Source: Chitinophaga niastensis (GTDB taxonomy: Bacteria > Bacteroidota > Bacteroidia > Chitinophagales > Chitinophagaceae). Taken from it: a stretch of DNA of 64,000 bases. Below are positions 16,568-25,586 of this stretch, piece after piece (position 1 is the stretch's first letter; each line of letters begins with the position of its first letter). The notes beneath the pieces were generated by a model. The model was not told the origin of the DNA and made no database searches. It saw only the letters and a program-made list of their open reading frames with translations. The stretch covers positions 248,001 through 312,000 of the forward strand of contig NZ_PYAW01000001.1 of the NCBI RefSeq assembly GCF_003014755.1, in the 5' to 3' direction. The translations under genes were made by a program, and so were the position numbers.

Positions 16568-17550
16568 TAACTGACCGGTGTGCTGCCTGTCCACCGCTTA
16601 AAAGCACGTGTAAAAGCACTCAGCTCATTGTAACCCAGCATATAAGAGATGTCTTTTAACGGATAATTCCCGGAAGAGATATAATATACTGCCAGAGAAC
16701 GTCGCACCGCATCTGCTACGTCCTGGTATTTCACGCCTTCTTCTTTCAGTTTCCGTTGTAAACTACGGGGACTTATATTAAAGTTAGCCGCCATGTCATC
16801 CAGCGAGGAAACACCCAGGTAGGAATTGGCGAGCAGATAATTATAAATTCTCAACTGTAGGGTTTGTGGTTGCGCTGTTGTGTTGGTCAGGGTACTCACC
16901 TTTTGCAACAACAGGTTTTGCAGCTCATAATTTGCCGTTAAAAGCGGCTCGTCCCAATATTTGATATCAAACACCAACACATATTCTCCTGCCCGTTTTG
17001 AGGGCCTGCAACGAAAAACACGCTCATACTCCGGCAAATCAGGTACTGTATATGCCAGTCGCACTGCCGACGGAGCAATTTTTTCCAGCAGCAAACCGTC
17101 CAGTTCGTGTATAACCATTACCAGCAGCAAGTCTATCAGTTGCCTGAAAGCATAGGGTGGTGTAGCACCATAATCAGTAGCCGGTATCAGCCTAACGGTA
17201 AATGTTTTGTTGGTACGGGTAAGCTCCATTCTGCATTGATCCGTTACCAGGTGTGTGAGTGCAGCCGCGTGTGTTAGCGCTTCCCCGGCGGTAGCGCTGC
17301 TCTGAATAATTTCGCCTACTATTCCTAATGCAGCGGGCTGCAATGATTCTGCAAAGTGTAAACCAAACAACGGGTCGTTGCTTAACCTGCTGGCATTCAA
17401 CCACAGGTCCTGCAGTTGTTGTGCAGTAACGGGTGTGGCTGTTTTTTTCTTCAGCGCAGGTAAATCAATGCCTGCCAGTTTGCAAAGCTGGGCAGCATCA
17501 ATATCGCGCTGCACCGCATAAGCAATCATACTTAATACCAATTGTTTCAT
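16555..17550 (-). CDS. AraC family regulator with AraC-binding-like N-terminal domain
   Basis: 331 residues. The N-terminal about 200 residues match the arabinose-binding-like domain of the OruR/ArgR-type AraC group, with the typical DPLFGLHFAESLQPAALGIV segment and a central ELTRTNKTFTVRLIP strand. The C-terminal domain carries two HTH motifs, SSLDDMAANFNISPRSLQRK and PLKDISYMLGYNELSAFTRA, then the FKRWTGSTPVSYQ tail. Members usually control nearby catabolic genes. The divergent SnoaL-like gene, with 143 bp between the starts, is the likely target. The gene end overlaps the SMI1 gene's 3' end. Confidence 0.88.
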   Translation of the reverse strand: MKQLVLSMIAYAVQRDIDAAQLCKLAGIDLPALKKKTATPVTAQQLQDLWLNASRLSNDPLFGLHFAESLQPAALGIVGEIIQSSATAGEALTHAAALTHLVTDQCRMELTRTNKTFTVRLIPATDYGATPPYAFRQLIDLLLVMVIHELDGLLLEKIAPSAVRLAYTVPDLPEYERVFRCRPSKRAGEYVLVFDIKYWDEPLLTANYELQNLLLQKVSTLTNTTAQPQTLQLRIYNYLLANSYLGVSSLDDMAANFNISPRSLQRKLKEEGVKYQDVADAVRRSLAVYYISSGNYPLKDISYMLGYNELSAFTRAFKRWTGSTPVSYQSL

Positions 17551-17692
17551 ACTATAAAGATATTCATCTATCAGATTACAAAAAACAAGTTGTCGTTAAA
17601 TGATAAGTAATTGTCGTGTTAAGGTAAATGATAAACATCGTCGACGAAGTAGCTTTGCATTATCAATTCATCAACAACTAAAAATTATAAAA

Positions 17693-18088
17693 ATGGAAAA
17701 GCAAACATTACAGGTAGTAACTGAATTTGTAACCGCAGTACAACAGGTTAATCTCGAAAAATTAGGCGCACTGTTACATCCTGAAATCAGCTGGGAACAG
17801 CCTGGCAGCAACCGTTTCTCCGGTACTAAGAAAACCAGCGGAGAAGTATTCCAGATGGTAGGTGGCATGTTTGAAGTATCGCAGAATACGATGTCATTAA
17901 CAGATATCAAAACGATTGCAGTAAACGGTGACCAGGCTTCTGTTGTATTAACATGGAAAGCATCCAGGCCAGGGGCAGAATTGCACACAGATAACGTTGA
18001 CGTATATACGGTAAAAGATGGCCAGATTGTAGCGGCTAAAGTATATGCCACCGATGTGCAGCAGGAAAATACTTTCTGGGGTAGATGA
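17693..18088 (+). CDS. SnoaL-like / nuclear transport factor 2 family protein
   Basis: 131 residues from ATG 17693, which follows an A-rich AATTATAAAA stretch; the longer frame from 17600 is not family-like. The sequence reads as an NTF2/SnoaL alpha+beta barrel: VVTEFVTAVQQVNLEKLGAL helix, LHPEISWEQPGSNRFSG, then strands with VLTWKASRPGAELHTDNVDVY and VKDGQIVAAKVYATD. Such proteins are cyclases, isomerases or binding proteins; nothing fixes the substrate. It is divergent from the AraC regulator at 16.5-17.5 kb. A terminator follows at 18113-18146. Confidence 0.8.
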   Translation: MEKQTLQVVTEFVTAVQQVNLEKLGALLHPEISWEQPGSNRFSGTKKTSGEVFQMVGGMFEVSQNTMSLTDIKTIAVNGDQASVVLTWKASRPGAELHTDNVDVYTVKDGQIVAAKVYATDVQQENTFWGR

Positions 18089-18112
18089 TTAACGCAGCGG
18101 TAATACACGGGT

Positions 18113-18146
18113 AAACCTTTCTGGCAACAGGCTGCCGGAAAGGTTT
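18113..18146. terminator. terminator between converging genes
   Basis: AAACCTTTCTGGCA (18113-18126) pairs with TGCCGGAAAGGTTT (18133-18146), 14 bp with one T-G pair and a 6-nt loop, then TTCTTT. It serves the SnoaL gene (+) and lies 4 nt after the stop of the converging Cys-rich gene (-). Confidence 0.85.
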
Positions 18147-18150
18147 TTCT

Positions 18151-18357
18151 TTATCTCCAGAAAAACCAATGACCGCATACACTTCCCTTACTGTTATTGA
18201 TAACAGCAAACATCTCGACATCCGTTAATAAGGAGAAATCTATCACGGTTTTATTACAACTACTACAGTGCTTCCCCGCTGTAGTGTGGGTCATTTGGCC
18301 CCAATTCTCCTCGCAAGGTGTAGGAACAGATAGATACAGACCTTTCGTTGACTTCAT
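18151..18357 (-). CDS. small Cys-rich protein resembling an N-terminal domain of larger Bacteroidota proteins
   Basis: 68 residues with the pattern PTPCEENWGQMTHTTAGKHC, then SSCNKTVIDFSLLTD, and CGHW near the end. This CxENW...GxxCxxCxxxVxDFSxxTD pattern occurs at the N-terminus of longer Bacteroidota proteins that continue into carboxypeptidase-like or TonB-related domains (known to me by pattern only). Here it ends after CGHWFFWR, four bases before a good terminator, so it is either a stand-alone short version or a truncated gene that has become tidy. The four cysteines could bind a metal. No signal peptide is present. Confidence 0.5.
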   Translation of the reverse strand: MKSTKGLYLSVPTPCEENWGQMTHTTAGKHCSSCNKTVIDFSLLTDVEMFAVINNSKGSVCGHWFFWR

Positions 18358-18584
18358 AGGTTCGGGTTATCGGATATGAATATACGAAAATTTATTACAC
18401 CCTTTTGTGGGAAAATTCCCGGTACTACCACAATAGCGGCTAAAACAGCTATTTGTAAGGATCTGTTTTTCAGTGAACAAACTGACTGGCATCATTGTTG
18501 AAATAATCTAGTCACCAGGCAATCATTTTTTAAATTTAAAAGGATAACAAAAGCAATCATTATTAAATTAAAAAAGATAACAAA

Positions 18585-18917
18585 ATGAAAACTCCAAGAC
18601 ACATTTCCAAGTTCCTGTTTGCTGCCGCATTAGGCGCTGTAATGTCTATCGCAGGTCAACATGCATTTGCACAAGGCATCGACAGCACCGTTAAAAAAAT
18701 AGGTCACAAAACAGCCTCTCTGGCTGTAAAAGGAACCTCTGCCATAACAGATAAAGTTTATAAAGGCAAAGAAGGTCCGAACGGAGAAACCGTTTACATC
18801 AACAAAAAAGATAAGAAATACATTGTAGACGAAAAAGGAAAGAAAGTATATCTGAAGAAATCACAGATTCACGATGAAAAGAATGAAAAGGATGAAAAGA
18901 AAAAAAAGAAAAACTAA
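18585..18917 (+). CDS. secreted Lys-rich small protein
   Basis: 110 residues with an N-terminal signal peptide (residues 8-29, ending QHAFAQ). The mature part starts GIDSTVKKIGHKTASLAVKG and includes GPNGETVYINKKDKKYIVDE, a beta-hairpin-like motif reminiscent of small secreted proteins that end in PBCV-type basic repeats. The last 15 residues are nearly all Lys, Glu and Asp. Strongly basic, so it may bind DNA, polysaccharide or the envelope. Function unknown. The 5' flank (18358-18584) is AT-rich and I see no other gene in it. A terminator follows at 18936-18963. Confidence 0.65.
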   Translation: MKTPRHISKFLFAAALGAVMSIAGQHAFAQGIDSTVKKIGHKTASLAVKGTSAITDKVYKGKEGPNGETVYINKKDKKYIVDEKGKKVYLKKSQIHDEKNEKDEKKKKKN

Positions 18918-18935
18918 TTTATAAGTCGAAATAAA

Positions 18936-18968
18936 GAAGCCGGGGCAGGGAAACCTACCGGCTTTTTT
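18936..18968 (+). terminator. rho-independent terminator
   Basis: AAGCCGG (18936-18942) pairs with CCGGCTT (18957-18963), followed by TTTTT. It lies 18 nt after the stop of the Lys-rich protein gene. Confidence 0.8.
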
Positions 18969-19045
18969 GTTGCTGAAAAAATCTTCCTGCAGGCTGGCAT
19001 ACATAAATTGTTACGTATATTCATACTGACACAAAATGCAAGACT

Positions 19046-19375
19046 ATGCAACTCAAACCTGGCACTTGCTACAAAATAGACGCCAGCGCCATCCCACCGC
19101 TGCTGCAGCGATTTGGAGCATATGAATTCATTGTAGCAGTTATCCACGCCAATGACACCTCCGACAGTGTTGTATTTGAATTGAAAAAAATATTAGGCGC
19201 TACTTCCGGTGAACAGGAAATGGCTACCCAGCAAATAGTGGAGACACATGCTAATGGCTTTTCACTGGAAGACATTACCGGTCGCTCACTTAACCTGCTG
19301 CAGTTTGAAAGAGAAAGCGCTTTTAAAGAATGGATTACGGAAGGTATTGCCACATTGTGCGACTGCAACACATAA
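19046..19375 (+). CDS. hypothetical protein, 109 aa
   Basis: A small soluble protein starting MQLKPGTCYKIDASAIPPLL and ending ITEGIATLCDCNT. It has no signal or membrane segment. One mixed alpha/beta domain seems likely (strand YEFIVAVIHA; helix EMATQQIVETHA). I do not recognise the family. It is read towards the MacAB operon, whose last stop is 4 nt away, and no clear terminator lies between them. A shadow frame on the other strand overlaps it, but this strand has the better start and composition. Confidence 0.5.
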   Translation: MQLKPGTCYKIDASAIPPLLQRFGAYEFIVAVIHANDTSDSVVFELKKILGATSGEQEMATQQIVETHANGFSLEDITGRSLNLLQFERESAFKEWITEGIATLCDCNT

Positions 19376-19379
19376 CCAT

Positions 19380-20600
19380 CTATTCGTAGCGCAGTGCTTC
19401 GATAGGATCCAGTCGGGAGGCCGCCTGCGCAGGATAGTAGCCAAAAAACACCCCCGTAAATGCACATACCAAAAATGATAGCATAATAGAAGATTCAGAC
19501 ACCATAGTAGGCCAGCCCAATGTGAGCGTAATTACTTTGGCAGAAGTGATCCCCAGCACTACCCCAATTAAACCGCCGGTGATGCTGATGATGATAGCTT
19601 CTACCAGGAACTGCAATAAAATATCGATGCCCCTGGCACCAACAGCCATACGCAATCCTATTTCCCGCGTACGTTCCGTTACTGATACATACATAATGTT
19701 CATGATACCGATACCACCTATTACCAGTGAAATACCAGCAATGGCCGTCAATAGAATAGTGAGCAAACTACTGGTAGAGCTCAATGTTTTAATAAGCTCT
19801 TCCATGGTTCTTACCTGGAAATTATTATCGTCTGCCGGCCGCAGACGATGCGTTGTTCTAAGGATATCTATTATTTCATTGGTAGCTTTATCCGACATCC
19901 CCTCACTGATGGCTGATGCATAAATACTTTGAAAATAAGTAGTAGCCAGAATGCGCTTCTGTACAGTGGTGTAGGGTGTAAGGATAATATCATCCTGATC
20001 CTGACCAAAAGAACTTTGTCCTTTAGCCACCAGGGTACCTATCACCTGCAAGGGTATAGCATTGAGCCGGATGACCTTCCCAACGGGGCTTTCACCACTT
20101 GGAAACAGGTTATTGATAACCGTTTGCCCCAGCAGGCACACCTTTGCTGCGGTAGCTACATCGGCATCAGAAAAACTAATGCCTTCATTCACTGTCAGCT
20201 TGCGGATATCAAAGTAAGAAGGAGCTACGCCCTGCAGCGACGTAGGCCAGTTAAGGGCACCGTAAATCGCTTGCCCTTTTGTAGATGATACTGGTGATAC
20301 CGCACTCACATATTCCGCATTATTCTCAATGGCCTTTACATCTGTAATGGTTAATGACTGGAAGCTGGCACCTTCTATTCTCACGCCACCAGTAACATTA
20401 CTACTGGGCAATATGGTAATCATATTAGAACCCATACTACTCAGCTGGGATTGAATGCTTTGTTTAGAACCCTCTCCTATGGCCACCATAGCAATTACAG
20501 CAGCCACGCCAATGATGATGCCCAGCATGGTCAGGAAAGCCCGCAGTTTGTTACGCTGCAAAGCCCTTAATGCGATTCGTATGAGGTTGATTGCACTCAT
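19380..20600 (-). CDS. MacB-type ABC transporter permease
   Basis: 406 residues: an N-terminal transmembrane helix (LRAFLTMLGIIIGVAAVIAM, residues 19-38), a periplasmic MacB_PCD domain (about 45-270) and the FtsX domain with three C-terminal helices, including LLTILLTAIAGISLVIGGIG and the MNIMYVSVTERTREIGLRMA coupling motif. It has no ATPase domain of its own; that is supplied by the next gene upstream in the operon. With the adaptor and TolC-like genes it forms a tripartite efflux or lipoprotein/peptide export system of the MacAB-TolC kind. Last gene of the four-gene operon; 13 nt separate it from the ATPase gene. Confidence 0.92.
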   Translation of the reverse strand: MSAINLIRIALRALQRNKLRAFLTMLGIIIGVAAVIAMVAIGEGSKQSIQSQLSSMGSNMITILPSSNVTGGVRIEGASFQSLTITDVKAIENNAEYVSAVSPVSSTKGQAIYGALNWPTSLQGVAPSYFDIRKLTVNEGISFSDADVATAAKVCLLGQTVINNLFPSGESPVGKVIRLNAIPLQVIGTLVAKGQSSFGQDQDDIILTPYTTVQKRILATTYFQSIYASAISEGMSDKATNEIIDILRTTHRLRPADDNNFQVRTMEELIKTLSSTSSLLTILLTAIAGISLVIGGIGIMNIMYVSVTERTREIGLRMAVGARGIDILLQFLVEAIIISITGGLIGVVLGITSAKVITLTLGWPTMVSESSIMLSFLVCAFTGVFFGYYPAQAASRLDPIEALRYE

Positions 20601-20613
20601 TACTGTTTGTTAG

Positions 20614-21363
20614 TTAATAATCATCTGCCGGTGGCAAAGCCTCCAGCGCCTCTTTTGCCGAACGTACATTTTCATTCTTACTATCTTTCACCACTTTGCC
20701 ATCACGCAGCATTACCGTTCTGCTGCTGAAAGCAGCGATATCCGGTTCGTGGGTAACAAATACGATGGTTTTGCCTTCCAGCTGATTCAGGTCCTGCATG
20801 AGGGCCATTATCTCGTAGGAAGTGCGGGTATCCAGGTTGCCCGTGGCTTCATCTGCCAATATCATCACCGGCTGATTTACCAATGCCCTTGCAATGGCTA
20901 CCCGTTGTTGTTGTCCGCCGGAAAGCTGGCTGGGTGTATGATCTCCCCGGTCTGCCAGCTTTACTGATTCCAGCGCACCCAATGCTTTATCTTTTCTTTG
21001 CTTAGCCGTTAGTTCGGGATTATAGAACAGCGGTAACTCCACATTTTCCAGTGCAGAAGTACGCGGTAATAAATTGTATGCCTGAAATACAAAGCCTATT
21101 TTATGATTGCGCAATCGCGCCAGCTCGTTGCGGGATAATCCACTCACATTCACGTTATCCAGCAGGTATTCTCCATCCGTAGGCTTATCCAGACAACCCA
21201 ATATATTCAGCAACGTAGTTTTACCGGAGCCACTGCTGCCCATAATAGTAATAAACTCACCGGCATGTACGTCAAAGGTGACGCCCTTTAATGCACGCAC
21301 TATCTCTGTGCCCATTACGAACTCACGCTTGATATGCTGCAATTCCAGGATCTTGTTGTTCAT
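20614..21363 (-). CDS. ABC transporter ATP-binding protein (MacB/LolD type)
   Basis: 249 residues with all ABC ATPase motifs: Walker A GSSGSGKTTLLN (about 42-53), Q-loop FVFQAYNLLPRT, signature LSGGQQQR, Walker B VMILADEATGNLD and a switch His in VTHEPDIAA. The CLDKPTDGEYLLDNVNVSGLS insert is typical of the MacB/LolD subfamily that works with FtsX-type permeases. Its start overlaps the adaptor stop by 4 bp (ATGA), so the two are translationally coupled. It energises efflux from the cytosolic face. Confidence 0.94.
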   Translation of the reverse strand: MNNKILELQHIKREFVMGTEIVRALKGVTFDVHAGEFITIMGSSGSGKTTLLNILGCLDKPTDGEYLLDNVNVSGLSRNELARLRNHKIGFVFQAYNLLPRTSALENVELPLFYNPELTAKQRKDKALGALESVKLADRGDHTPSQLSGGQQQRVAIARALVNQPVMILADEATGNLDTRTSYEIMALMQDLNQLEGKTIVFVTHEPDIAAFSSRTVMLRDGKVVKDSKNENVRSAKEALEALPPADDY

Positions 21364-22589
21364 CGTTTGCGGCCTCCTCCCATTTTTGGTAAGAACGGGC
21401 TTTTAGCAGCTCCGGCTGCTACTGCAGTGGGGCCAGTGTTCATATTAATGATTACCACATCATCCTGGTTTATTCCTGAGAGTACTTCTATATGTGTGTT
21501 ATCATTGAGTCCTGTTCTGATATGTTTTTGTATCAGCGTATCGCCGCGGAGCAGCCATACGTAATTAGAGGACCCTAACCGTGTTCCGCTTTTTAACTTA
21601 CCGGCGGTGGAATCACGTTTCTGGCCTACATTTTTGCGCACCGCACTTTGTATTACATAATCTTTCAGCTGTACAGAATCCGGTCGGAATTTGAGCGCTT
21701 TTACCGGCAACAGCAAGGCACTGTCTTTTTCTGCGGTGACGATGGTAACGTTAGCCGTCATACCCGGCTTTAGTTTCATATTATCATTGGGGGCATTAAT
21801 GATGGTATTATACGTTACTACATTGGATGCAACGGAAGGCTGCAGGCGGATTTCCTGTACACGCCCCGCAAACACATCTTCCAGGTAAGCATCTACGGTG
21901 AAGGTTACACGTTGTGAGTCTGTAACGGTGCCAATGTCTGCTTCATCCACTCTCGACTCTACCTGCATCTTGGTAATATCCTTTGCAATAACGAATAAGG
22001 TAGGTGTATTAAAACTGGCGGCCACGGTTTGTCCTACGCTCACGTTCCTGTTCAGCACAACTCCTTCTATGGGTGAAGTTATTTCAGTGAAAGAGAAATT
22101 TTTCAACGCTGACTGTAACTGGGCATTTACACTGGCCACATTGGCTTTGGCCTGACCCAGCTGGTTGGTAGCCAGGTCGTGATCTGCTTTACTGATAGCA
22201 CCGGTTTTATATAACAGGTCCTGCCGCTGAAAGTTATTCTGCTGGTATTCCAGGTTGCTTTTAGCCACCAGTAAATTGGCACTGAACTGATCTACCTGGG
22301 CCTGAAACAGGGCCTTGTCCAGTTCAGCCAGTAGTTGTCCTTTTTTTACATGGCTGTTAAAATCAACATACAAATATTTAAGTGTGCCTGAAACCTGTGT
22401 GCCCACGGCAACTGTATCCACAGGCTGTATGGTGCCGGTGGCAGTAACGGTAGTGGCTATATGTCCGTATGCAGGTTGCGCTGTTTCAAATGAGATCGGT
22501 ACCGGTTTCTTCCGGATAAAAAGATACCAGATAACAATCAGCGCCAATATGATTACCACGGTGATGATAACTCCTTTATACTTTCTCAT
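21360..22589 (-). CDS. MacA-like periplasmic adaptor (HlyD/RND membrane-fusion family)
   Basis: 409 residues. A membrane anchor (residues 7-25, VIITVVIILALIVIWYLFI) is followed by the lipoyl/barrel-sandwich start GTIQPVDTVAVGTQVSGTLK, a coiled-coil hairpin (about 100-170, KSNLEYQQNNFQRQDLLYKT) and a beta-barrel domain with VGQTVAASFNTPTLFVIAKD. The adaptor links the inner-membrane ABC pump to the outer-membrane channel. The C-terminal tail is basic and Gly-rich (PKMGGGRKR). It is second in the operon, 13 nt after the TolC-like gene. Confidence 0.92.
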   Translation of the reverse strand: MRKYKGVIITVVIILALIVIWYLFIRKKPVPISFETAQPAYGHIATTVTATGTIQPVDTVAVGTQVSGTLKYLYVDFNSHVKKGQLLAELDKALFQAQVDQFSANLLVAKSNLEYQQNNFQRQDLLYKTGAISKADHDLATNQLGQAKANVASVNAQLQSALKNFSFTEITSPIEGVVLNRNVSVGQTVAASFNTPTLFVIAKDITKMQVESRVDEADIGTVTDSQRVTFTVDAYLEDVFAGRVQEIRLQPSVASNVVTYNTIINAPNDNMKLKPGMTANVTIVTAEKDSALLLPVKALKFRPDSVQLKDYVIQSAVRKNVGQKRDSTAGKLKSGTRLGSSNYVWLLRGDTLIQKHIRTGLNDNTHIEVLSGINQDDVVIINMNTGPTAVAAGAAKSPFLPKMGGGRKR

Positions 22590-22602
22590 ACCTCTTTTGC
22601 AT

Positions 22603-23952
22603 TTATAGTTTTACCGGCACGCCCCTGTAAAAATCATATATCCTGATATTCAGTGCAGCATTGTATTTAGCCTGTGTATAAGATTGCAAAGCCTGTATAT
22701 ATAAATTCTTCTGCTGCAGAAAAACCACAATATTGGCTGCTCCTACTTTCAGTTGCTCGCTGGCTATACGATAGCCTTCCTGTGAATATTTCAATTGCTC
22801 TACCGCAGCATCGTACTGCGCCTGTGCATTCTGCACATTGATATAAGCCTGTTCAATTGTTTGGGAGAGATTGGTTTTGGTGTCTTTCAATGTTAGTTTA
22901 GATTGATCTATCCCGATCTTTGATTTCTCTACATTGGTTTTAACCACCCTTCGTGTAAAAATGGGTACGGACAGTGTTAACCCTATCTGCTGATAAAAAT
23001 TATTATCTATCTGTTTAAAATAACTACTCCCTGAATTTGATCCATAGGAAGACCCCAATGCCCCGCCTGCAGTAATTGTGGGCAGGTAACCGGATTTTGC
23101 TTTTGCCAGATCCAGTGAAGATATCTGCACACCCAGTTCACCACTCTTTACTTCCGGCCGGTTTGCCAGGGCAGAATCCTGCGCTTCCTGCAGCGTAGCA
23201 AGATGTGTATTGGAGATGAGTGTATCCGGCGCTGTTATTTCAAAGCTGTAGCTACCGGGTAATTGCAACAATTGTTTTAAGACAAGCTTATTCTGCCTGT
23301 GCTGATTTTCTGCGATAGTGAGCAGATAGCGGTCATTAGCGAGTTGCGACTGTAATTGCACCAATCCAATCAATGCAATGCTGCCGGCATCATATTGTTG
23401 CTGTCCTTGTTTTACCTGTGCTTCAGAGGTAGTTACCACATCCTTTACATATACAATATTCTCCCGGGCCAGTAAGATGTTCAGATAAGCCTGTGTAATG
23501 AGTACGGTTATATCGTTTACCTGTTGGGCTATATTCAGCCCTGCTACCTGCATTGCCAGGTTCTTTTGTTTGATGTCATAGTTGAGAAATCCACCCTGAT
23601 AAACGGTGAGGGCTGAATTAACGCCATAATTACCAGCAGCAGACAGCTCATAAGACGAATTACCAGCGGCACTAATTGTTTTACCACCATTCAGTGATTG
23701 TGTAGCGGAAGCGTTCAGGTTAGGCAGCCGGGCAGCACGGGATAACAACAGATCCTGTTCACTGCTCATCCGGCTTAATCTTAAACTGTTTAACTGGATA
23801 TTATTCTTCAGGGCATAATCAAAACACTCCTGCAAACTCCACTGAGCCGGCAAAGCTATGCCGCTGCTGTCCTGCGCCAACAGTCGCGGACTCACCAAAA
23901 AGGAAAATACAAAAAAGAGTAAAATTGTTCCGGGCCATCTGAAAAACATCAT
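22603..23952 (-). CDS. TolC-family outer-membrane efflux protein
   Basis: 449 residues with a signal peptide (about 1-27, ending RLLAQD). Two OEP repeats are visible, each with long amphipathic helices, for example SLQECFDYALKNNIQLNSLR (residues about 39-58) and later QAQYDAAVEQLKYSQEGYRI. The DFYRGVPVKL tail is also family-like. It forms the trimeric outer-membrane channel of the efflux complex and heads the operon with adaptor, ATPase and permease. The operon therefore encodes a complete tripartite exporter of unknown substrate; macrolide, peptide and siderophore exports are all known in the family. Confidence 0.92.
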   Translation of the reverse strand: MMFFRWPGTILLFFVFSFLVSPRLLAQDSSGIALPAQWSLQECFDYALKNNIQLNSLRLSRMSSEQDLLLSRAARLPNLNASATQSLNGGKTISAAGNSSYELSAAGNYGVNSALTVYQGGFLNYDIKQKNLAMQVAGLNIAQQVNDITVLITQAYLNILLARENIVYVKDVVTTSEAQVKQGQQQYDAGSIALIGLVQLQSQLANDRYLLTIAENQHRQNKLVLKQLLQLPGSYSFEITAPDTLISNTHLATLQEAQDSALANRPEVKSGELGVQISSLDLAKAKSGYLPTITAGGALGSSYGSNSGSSYFKQIDNNFYQQIGLTLSVPIFTRRVVKTNVEKSKIGIDQSKLTLKDTKTNLSQTIEQAYINVQNAQAQYDAAVEQLKYSQEGYRIASEQLKVGAANIVVFLQQKNLYIQALQSYTQAKYNAALNIRIYDFYRGVPVKL

Positions 23953-24055
23953 CGTATAACCATTGATGTTAGTAAAATCTGCAGATATAGAACGGGGTTA
24001 AATAGTAATACAATATAACGAATAATTCGTCTTCATACATCAACGGCACTTCAAA

Positions 24056-24136
24056 AATTACGAATTACAAATTGCGAATTACGGATATAAGCGAAGATCG
24101 CTTATATCCGTAATTCGCAATTTGTAATTCGTAATT
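24056..24136. repeat. 39-bp perfect inverted repeat with heptamer arms
   Basis: Arms 24056-24094 and 24098-24136 are perfect reverse complements over 39 bp with a 3-nt loop (AGA). Each arm opens with four near-identical heptamers: AATTACG, AATTACA, AATTGCG, AATTACG. The outer end lies 2 nt after the DUF983 stop (24139), between two co-directional minus-strand genes. Transcribed, it would form an almost uninterrupted dsRNA hairpin. Confidence 0.95.
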
Positions 24137-24138
24137 AT

Positions 24139-24600
24139 CTATATAGCATTTTTAAACGTTGCATTTGCCCTGCCACTACCTTCAGGTGGCCCCTGGTACC
24201 AGTTTTCATCATAATACACGAAAAATGCCATCCAGATGGTACGGGACCAGCGCATAATAAGCGGTTGCATCACCAACAGAATAAATGCGTTTACACCCAA
24301 CCACCAAAAAATACGGTTATCGTATATAGAGAACCCGATGAATAACCACCAGGCAATAAAACTGGCTACACATATTGCAATAGACAAGGCATAACTAACA
24401 TAGCCGGTACCGTAATAAAATCCTACTTCCACTTCTACCTGTTGTCCGCATACCGGGCAGGTATCGGGCATCTTCAAACAGTTTTTAAGATCATAGGGAT
24501 TCTTACTTGTATAAATAGCTCCCCGTCTGCAACGGGCGCATTTATTACCCAGCAGGCTTTTCAGCAGACCGGATTTTTCATGATTTTTATCTGCACACAT
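24139..24600 (-). CDS. DUF983 family membrane protein with zinc ribbon
   Basis: 153 residues. Two CxxC pairs, KCARCRRGAIY (Cys17, Cys20) and DTCPVCGQQVE, form a zinc-ribbon-like N-terminal domain. Then come two to three membrane helices (about 60-85 and 95-115), the DUF983 arrangement. The C-terminal WMAFFVYYDENWYQG part is cytosolic or periplasmic. Function unknown; in many bacteria the family lies near cytochrome oxidase genes, but not here. It starts 21 nt after the AraC stop on the same strand, so it may be expressed from that gene's promoter. Its 3' end abuts the 39-bp hairpin. Confidence 0.85.
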   Translation of the reverse strand: MCADKNHEKSGLLKSLLGNKCARCRRGAIYTSKNPYDLKNCLKMPDTCPVCGQQVEVEVGFYYGTGYVSYALSIAICVASFIAWWLFIGFSIYDNRIFWWLGVNAFILLVMQPLIMRWSRTIWMAFFVYYDENWYQGPPEGSGRANATFKNAI

Positions 24601-24621
24601 ATATGGAGGCTTTAAATTTTA

Positions 24622-25500
24622 TCAGGAAATATTTTTACGAAATTCTTCCGGTGTCACACCTGCATATTTTTTGAAGAACTTAGTAAAATAGGAGTTGTCT
24701 TCAAAGCTTAGCTGGTAAGCAATAGACGCGATACTCATATCTGCATTGATCAATAATCTTTTTGCTTCCAACAGCACACGGTCACGGATAATTTCCCCGG
24801 CCGATTTGCCCAGCATATGCCGGCAAAAAGCGTTGAGATAATTAGGTGTTACATACAAACGCGCAGCATAGTCTTTGGGCAGGTGTAGCTGCATATAATG
24901 CTGATCCACCAGTTTACGGAAATTACGCAGCAGTACATAGTTGTGCGGAGGCTCCTGTTTAGCATGTTTCTGTCTGCTGGCACGGCTTACCTGTATAAAC
25001 ATTTCCAGCACCTTTAACCGGAGGAGATCCTGACTATACACCTGCTCACCGCGTATTTCTTTTAACATCTCTTCAAACAACTGTGTTACCACAGGAGCGG
25101 TTGCTTTGGGCAACTGTACCACGCCTTCAGCACTCACACCGCTGAAAAAAGGAAATCGCTCTACATATTCAGCGTCCTGTAAAAATGCGTTAAAGAAATC
25201 AGCGGATACATTCATCACGTAGCCCTCTGTCTTTCCGGAAAAGAACCAGCTATGTACCTGTCCGGGTATCATAAAGTAAAGCTGACCGGGCTTAACAGGA
25301 AAACGTTCAAAGTCAATAGTATGGCTTCCTCCCCCGGCAGTAAAAAACACCAGGTGGTAAAAAGAGTGGCGGTGCGGAAAATGAATATCCTTATGCACAG
25401 CCAGATACGCTGAGAATCTGGCGACCAGTATATCTTCTGATGCCGGTCTTCCCATTGCCAGGGAACAGATATCGTATGTAGGAATGAATGCCTTTGACAT
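24622..25500 (-). CDS. AraC family transcriptional regulator
   Basis: 292 residues. The N-terminal cupin-like sensor half carries FPHRHSFYHLVFFTAGGGSH, then VKPGQLYFMIPGQVHSWFFS. The C-terminal AraC domain has its first HTH around LPKDYAARLYVTPNYLNAFC and the second around ADMSIASIAYQLSFEDNSYF, ending TKFFKKYAGVTPEEFRKN. Likely activates a nearby gene; the DUF983 gene follows 21 nt downstream on the same strand. The 25.6 kb hairpin lies upstream of it. Confidence 0.88.
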   Translation of the reverse strand: MSKAFIPTYDICSLAMGRPASEDILVARFSAYLAVHKDIHFPHRHSFYHLVFFTAGGGSHTIDFERFPVKPGQLYFMIPGQVHSWFFSGKTEGYVMNVSADFFNAFLQDAEYVERFPFFSGVSAEGVVQLPKATAPVVTQLFEEMLKEIRGEQVYSQDLLRLKVLEMFIQVSRASRQKHAKQEPPHNYVLLRNFRKLVDQHYMQLHLPKDYAARLYVTPNYLNAFCRHMLGKSAGEIIRDRVLLEAKRLLINADMSIASIAYQLSFEDNSYFTKFFKKYAGVTPEEFRKNIS

Positions 25501-25586
25501 GATGTTACAAAGGTAATACGGAGGAAGGAAAGCGGATTGTGGAATTAGGGGCTTTAATGGTACTTTTTACTTATTGTAAATATCTG

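Noticed and set aside
19046..19467. 132-codon minus-strand ORF opposite the 109-aa gene
   Set aside because: Overlaps the permease gene end and has a Cys/Ser-rich, shadow-like composition.
24056..24136. CRISPR-like array from heptamer repeats
   Set aside because: Repeat units are 7 bp with no spacers and the whole is a palindrome; no cas genes.
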